Shown here piece by piece: positions 58,580 through 64,000 of a stretch of 64,000 nucleotides of DNA. Source of the stretch: Pezicula radicicola (lineage: Eukaryota > Ascomycota > Leotiomycetes > Helotiales > Dermateaceae); the NCBI GenBank assembly GCA_003008705.1, contig PDUO01000013.1, forward strand, positions 1,136,702 to 1,200,701. The letters are read 5' to 3'. The translations under genes and the position numbers were made by a program. Below the pieces are notes generated by a model. That model was given only the letters and a program-made list of their open reading frames with translations, was not told the origin of the DNA and ran no database searches. Position 1 is the stretch's first letter; the number at the start of each line of letters is the position of its first letter.

Positions 58580-59126
58580 ATCGTTTTTGAATTTCATCTA
58601 TAGAGTTAAAGATACTGATATTTTGTAAAATATCAAGCTCAGCGAGGCACTTAGACCTTCTAATTAGGCGAATTAGGTATTTCTATTCTTCGGTGGCTTT
58701 AGCCATAGGAGATAAGAAAATTAAAAACTTCTGTTCAGAAGCTTGACCAAATCAGCGTGTAGTCTCGGAACTCTAGGCTTCAAGCAAGTAGGATACCCAA
58801 GTCTGTTTATTAGCTAGAGCTAGCCGAGTGCATCTTCATCGGCCGATCACGAGAGATTAGCTATTTCTGAATCTATGCTCTCGAGGCAGCCATTATACTT
58901 GGAGCACGTCAATATAAAATTGGCAGTTCATTTCTAGAGTGTAAGTAATGTGACATCAAACACTGTATTTTAAAAGTTTACAATGACATCCGATCTCCTA
59001 CAAGTTCCAAACCTCTCAAAAAAAGTAGCCCAGCCACCCAACTTTCCACTAGCAGAAAAGCTGCCTCCTTCATTGATACTTCCCAAGCAAGACTCGACTC
59101 AGACAAAAAAACAAAAATATAACTCC
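58580..59126. other. Convergent 3' spacer
   Basis: 547 bp between the 159-aa frame and the end of the P450 gene. The plus-strand frame from 58983 is the antisense of the last P450 exon, not a gene. Confidence 0.55.
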
Positions 59127-61000
59127 TCAGGCATTACGGTCAATCAATCTCACAAAAAGAGCCGACTTTTCCCAAATAATATAAACATTTTGATCACTCC
59201 AATCTTTACTTTCGTCACAGATCTCAATATCGAAGCGAAATAACAGCTTAGCTAGAGTGAGTCGAATCTCTAGATATGCAAGGCTGTAAAATTTACACTT
59301 GTTAGCCCAATACGAAATCCGTAACTACTTAACTAAGTAGGTATCGATTACATGCTAACTTACTTTTTTCCCAAACAGTTCCTTGGTCCTAGACTAAATG
59401 GATTCAAAACATCTCTCTGATCGTCCGCAAATTCTGGATTATTCTGAAGCCAACGATCTGGAATAAACTCATCAGGGTTTATAAAATTGGATGTTACATG
59501 GTATGAAGCATAGTGATGTGTTGAAACTGTCACCTGTAACTTTGTCAGAAAAAAACTCAGAAAGAATTGAAATAAAGCGAATTAGGAAATGCCCGAAATG
59601 ACAAACCTTTTCTGGAATGAAATGGTCATCAATATAAATACCACCTGGAGGCGTCAAACGAGGTAGATTTGTAGCAACAGGTGGATAGAGTCGGAAAGAC
59701 TCTTGAATAACTGCATTCAAATAGATCAATTTCTTGCATTTCGCAGATTCAATCCCTTGATCTGATGAAAATGCCTGACGAATCTCGTCTGTAAGTTTCT
59801 TCTTGGCGTTTGGATACTTGCATAGATAAAATATGCATCCTGAAAGGAGGGTTGCTGTGGTTTCGCTTCCCGCAATTGTCATTCTATCACTCACTGTATT
59901 AGCTAATGATAGAGAGTGAATTTTAATGGGAATATGTTTGAAAATGGGTGATACGTACAAAAGTGAGTTGGCATGAATTTCTCCTCTACTCATTATCATA
60001 TCATTTTCCTTATAAACACCAGAATCTTCACTAAGACCATTCTTCAAAATGTAACTCATGAAATCTGGTCGTTCTGCTCCCATAGCAAGTCGTCGATCCG
60101 CTTTTCTGGCTGTGAACGCGAAGTACTCAAGCATATCTCTTCTAATTGAAGAAGGCAGCAGTTTCGTTACCGCAATACGTAAGAACGTGTAATGGTTTAA
60201 TACACTGATGATGGCGATTCCCTTCACTGTACTGAAGATAAATGCGATCCAAGGGTGAAGCGCACTTGTTTCCAGACAGCCAAATGACTCGGCAAACATA
60301 AGATCTGCAGTAATATCAAAAGTTAAGTAATTAAACCAGCTTTTAATATCAACTTTTGGCGTATTTGATGCGCAATCGCTTGTGGATAGATGCGACTGCT
60401 CCCGAATTCCTTCAATGAAGCGGTTAATGTAGCCCATGATAATGCTTTCCTGCTCATGCAGGGCACGGTCGGAGAAGGCATGCGATAGAAGCCTTCTTTG
60501 TCTACTGTGATTGGCATCGTCTACATAACCCACAATGCTATTCTGCACGCCATTAAATTCCGACTTGTAGAGTTTGGGGTCTTTCGCTAGCTGTCCTCTT
60601 GTAGGTGTGAAGTCGTAAATATCACGAAATGCTTTCGGTGTACAGAAAGACAGTTCGTTTGGACCAATTCGGATCACTGGTCCAAATTTTTCGTGCAGTT
60701 GGAGAATTTTCTTATGATATCTACCCCTGAGAATGGATACTTGAGATGGAATTGAGGATATTGCCCAGAGCTTTGGACCTGGGAATTTGGCGAGTGGAGA
60801 GATGGCGCAACGATAGAGAACTGCTTGCAAGGCAAGCCCCAATAGCTGAATCAAAGTCAGCCTGCGAGTGGTAAACTTTTATCTAGGTGTAATTATCTTT
60901 GTGATTTGCAAAGAGCACTTACTAGAAGTAACGACGTTAATGCCCATACGTGTGTTCTAGACTCAATCTCGAATGTTTTGCCCAAAATTGACGACATCAT
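59127..61000 (-). CDS. Cytochrome P450 monooxygenase, five exons
   Basis: Microsomal heme-thiolate monooxygenase; substrate unknown. Exons on minus: 60923-61000, 59959-60845, 59607-59889, 59364-59533, 59127-59283; 524 aa, all phases consistent. The N-terminal anchor is [20 protein letters not shown] with the Pro hinge [12 protein letters not shown]. Other landmarks: [18 protein letters not shown] (helix C), [13 protein letters not shown] (helix I), [11 protein letters not shown] (ExxR), PDEFIPDRW and the heme loop [12 protein letters not shown], then [20 protein letters not shown] to the end. Length and motifs are complete, so the gene looks functional. Intron 2 (59890-59958) needs a GAG acceptor, since the AG three bases after the branch-like CTAAT would break the frame. 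No biosynthetic core enzyme lies nearby. It lies about 400 bp from the RIP-degraded end of the window. Confidence 0.9.
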
Positions 61001-61412
61001 AAAAACGCTTGTTGCTAACCGCAATATATATGCCTGTGAATACTGGGATTAGAGGATTATATCAATCGTTTGGACGCTATTCTCGTGTTATAACAAGTAT
61101 GAAGATGTGTCAGCCCCAAATACAAGTCAACCTCCATTATCTCAAATGTATTATTTCATATGAGACCTAGGTTCTCCATCTTGTGGGGGTTTCTCTGTAG
61201 AAGTCGTACACTTTCGGTATCTCGGGTTTATCAGCCGGACATAAGGTGTCTTCCGGATAATGTAGTTGGGCATGCAGTGGGTATCTATATTTATTTACCT
61301 CGGGAGTTTTACTTCTCGTCTTTGACATCTGAATGCAGATGCGCACTTGTAATTGAGCAGCACGAAAGTTTATATCCAAGGTAAATAAGGTTAAATGAGC
61401 AACCAAACACTG
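61001..61412. promoter_or_regulatory. P450 upstream region
   Basis: About 400 bp upstream of the P450 start codon, ordinary composition, no supported frame; ends where the 232-bp tandem repeat begins. Confidence 0.4.
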
Positions 61413-61876
61413 CTCTCCACATATAAAATTATACATTCCAATGTTGAAAGCGGGGTACAAACTCTGGGATTGACATTGCTTAGACTCTACAGATATCACG
61501 TACATCTCCTCTTAGCTCATTTTCAAGTCCTAGAAGATTGGATGAAGATTAAGTTTGCTTGTGTCATCCAATCTGATTTACCTCTTATATACATACCAAT
61601 GGATCTAGTAAACTTTCATGCTCTTAGTCTATTTATCATAACTACTCTCTACATATAAAATTATACATTCCAATGTTGAAAGCGGGGTATAAACTCTAGG
61701 ATTGACATTGCTTAGACTCTATAGATATTACATACATCTCCTCTTAGCTCATTTTCAAGTCCTAGAAGATTAGATAAAGATTAAGTTTACTTATATCATC
61801 CAATCTAATTTACCTCTTATATATATACTAATAGATCTAGTAAACTTTTATACTCTTAGTCTATTTATTATAACTA
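61413..61876. repeat. 232-bp tandem duplication at a RIP border
   Basis: Copy 1 is 61413-61644 and copy 2 is 61645-61876, with no length change. I count about 18 differences, and each is C in copy 1 to T in copy 2, or G to A; most convert CA to TA or TG to TA. This is the signature of repeat-induced point mutation acting on copy 2. Confidence 0.95.
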
Positions 61877-64000
61877 ATTACCTTGAGATATAATTACTTT
61901 TTATAAAAGCTTTAAAATTACTACTTATAACTAGTAATAGGTACTAGTAGGTTTTATATTAAAAATACTATATTATATTAGGATATATAGATACTCTATT
62001 ATAAAATTCTATATTATATACTTTCTTATTTAAAGATAAATTTTAATACTTATATATTTTTAATTATCTCTTATTATAATATTATTATAGTATTTATATT
62101 TAATTAAATAATTTAAGATTAAATAATTAATTATTCCCTTTTAGATTATTTAATAGTATAGTAAATCTATATATAATAAATATTAATATAATAAAATTAT
62201 TAAAGATAAAGATACTACTAGGAATATAATATAGAACTATTAAGATTTTATAAGTAAGTTAAATAACTAAGAACTATTTATATTATAGTATTTATTTTTA
62301 TTTTATATTATTTATTATTTAATTAAGTTATTATAATATAATTTAATTTTATTTATACTCTTATAAATATACTTACTTTAGTAATTCTAATAGATACTCT
62401 TTTTAGAAATAATATAATTTTACTTTAAAGAATTTATTCTTTTAATTAATTAAAAGATAATTAAACTTTAACCCCTTTATATAATATAATATATCTAAGT
62501 TTTATAATTTAGATTATTAAATTAAAGAGGTTTAGTTATTATTTTATATAATCTTAACTATATATAAAACTTTATAGCTTTATATATAATTTTATTTACT
62601 AACCCTTAATTAAGTTATAACTTATTTTATTACTCTTTATTTAAAATCTTATCTATCTCTCTAAGGTTATCTAATAGTTAAAATAAGAAGTTAAAAATAA
62701 CTCTCTTTCTCTTATTAGTTATAGTATACTATAACTATCTTACTAGTAATTTATACTTTATAAGTACTTACTATCTTCTATTACTCTCTATTATTACTCT
62801 TCTCTATACTATTATTATCTTATTATTAATATCTCTTACTCCTCTATTCCTTAACTCTTCTACTACTTATATATTTATTATTAAATATTCTTTTATTAAT
62901 ACTCTCTTATCTAAGGCCCTCTTACTTTCTATATAAGACCCCTTAAAGTTCTAACTTCTTTATTATATTTAATATCTTCTAGTAATTCCTTTAGTAATAA
63001 CCCTCCTTTACTATCTACTCTTATCTACTACCTTAGGACTATTAAGAGGGTTATAGTCTCTATAATCTAGATTCTAGTAGTAGATACTCTTAAGACCCTC
63101 TATAATATTCTTAAATAGTATACTAATAATAATTAAATACTAAAGGAGAGGGAGAAGAAAGTTCTTAGTAAGGAAGACTATTAACTTCTAGAGGTTAATC
63201 TAGATAGTAAATTCTACTTATAACTAGTAGATACTAAGAATATAAAAGTAAGTATCTATTATATTAGATAGAAGTTTATTAAATATACTCTTAATACTTA
63301 GATCTTCCTTATTTAATTAAGTTTAACTAATAAGTAATAAATATTATAATTACTATAATACTAAAGAATAGTATATAGTTATTCTAAAGTAGAATTATAT
63401 AAAGAGAAGAATAATATTATTCCTCTATTAGATTTATATAATATATCTAGTAAAGAAATAAAAGAAAGAGAAGTAGAAGTTTATTAATTAGTACTAGTAG
63501 GACTTTAAGATACTTTATTAATAAATAAATAATAACTATTTAATAAAAGAGGATAATATATTAAAGATTATTATAATATTATAATTCTCTTTCTATACTT
63601 AACTCTTATATATACTAATACTATAAATAAAAAGTATATTAATACTATACTTAAGGTTAACTTTAATCTTAATATTATATTAAAGTTAAAACTAGTAGTT
63701 AGTTTAGATAATCTACTTCTATTACTAGTCTAGTATTAGATATATAATAAATCTATCTTTTTAATTAAGGATAATTAATATAATCTAGTTATTATTATAC
63801 TATTTAATATCTATATAAATAGTTATCTAGTAGAATTTATCTATATATCTAAGAGTAAAGCTAGTTAGAACCCTCTTAGTAAAGTAGATAAGATTAATAA
63901 ATATAAGCTTCTCTTAGAATTATTAAAGAATAATTATAATAATAAGAGTAATACTAGTAATAATCTCTAGATTAATAAAGATAAACTCTTTAATAATAAT
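61877..64000. other. AT-rich, RIP-saturated DNA
   Basis: 2.1 kb made almost entirely of A and T with C and G only in contexts such as CT, CC, AG, GG, GA. I find no CpG and essentially no CpA or TpG after about 61895 (one TG at 61884). No frame of any length survives. Probably an old transposable element or repeat mutated beyond recognition, i.e. an AT-rich isochore continuing outside the window. Confidence 0.85.

Noticed and set aside
58983..59243. 86-codon plus-strand frame
   Set aside because: Antisense to the last exon of the P450 gene, whose C-terminal P450 sequence is clear.

Overview
This window reads as nuclear chromosomal DNA of a filamentous ascomycete (Pezizomycotina). Leotiomycetes/Helotiales is my best guess from the feel of the proteins, which is inference only. 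Reasons: short introns of about 45-80 nt with GTAAGT/GTATGT donors and CTAAC/CTGAC branch sites, pyrimidine- or CA-rich leaders, single-copy fungal housekeeping genes (histidinol-phosphate aminotransferase, nma111, EXO5, AP-2 sigma), and a right end degraded in the manner of repeat-induced point mutation (RIP). Gene models were built by hand from splice sites and reading-frame continuity.

Layout. 0-2.9 kb: no supportable gene. 2.9-10.1 kb: a small hypothetical gene, a CorA-like membrane protein with a suspect last splice site, and a large protein kinase-vWA fusion, all on plus. 11.4-16.3 kb: a 71-aa orphan gene, HIS5 (minus) and a secreted GH29 alpha-L-fucosidase (plus). 17.9-27.4 kb: nine-exon tyrosinase, Old Yellow Enzyme-type oxidoreductase (minus), membrane-anchored F-box protein (minus) divergent from exonuclease V (plus), and an MFS sugar/quinate-type transporter (minus). 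29.7-34.5 kb: mucin-like single-pass SH3 protein and a HAD hydrolase (both minus). 34.5-38.2 kb: gene-poor, with a tRNA-like pol III element interrupted by a hairpin, a 53-bp near-perfect palindrome and a ~182-bp tandem duplication. 38.2-52.2 kb: two-zinc-knuckle protein, AP-2 sigma (minus), a broken C2H2 zinc-finger gene, a Myb/SANT-like small protein, nma111, and a 220-aa orphan (minus). 52.2-61 kb: gene-poor, then an F-box protein, two orphans and a full-length cytochrome P450 (minus). 61.4-64 kb: a 232-bp tandem repeat whose second copy differs only by C-to-T/G-to-A changes, opening into AT-rich DNA essentially lacking CpG, CpA and TpG.

Most genes are unrelated neighbours; no biosynthetic cluster or operon-like unit is evident. 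The most unusual features are non-genic: a family of 17-18-nt repeats scattered through the intergenic spaces from 40 to 53 kb, including two long arrays in opposite orientation around the gene at 51.6-52.2 kb; the extreme palindrome at 37.4 kb; the tRNA-like hairpin at 35.3 kb; and the sharp RIP border at 61.6 kb. Among proteins, the kinase-vWA fusion is the best candidate for an under-described signalling protein.
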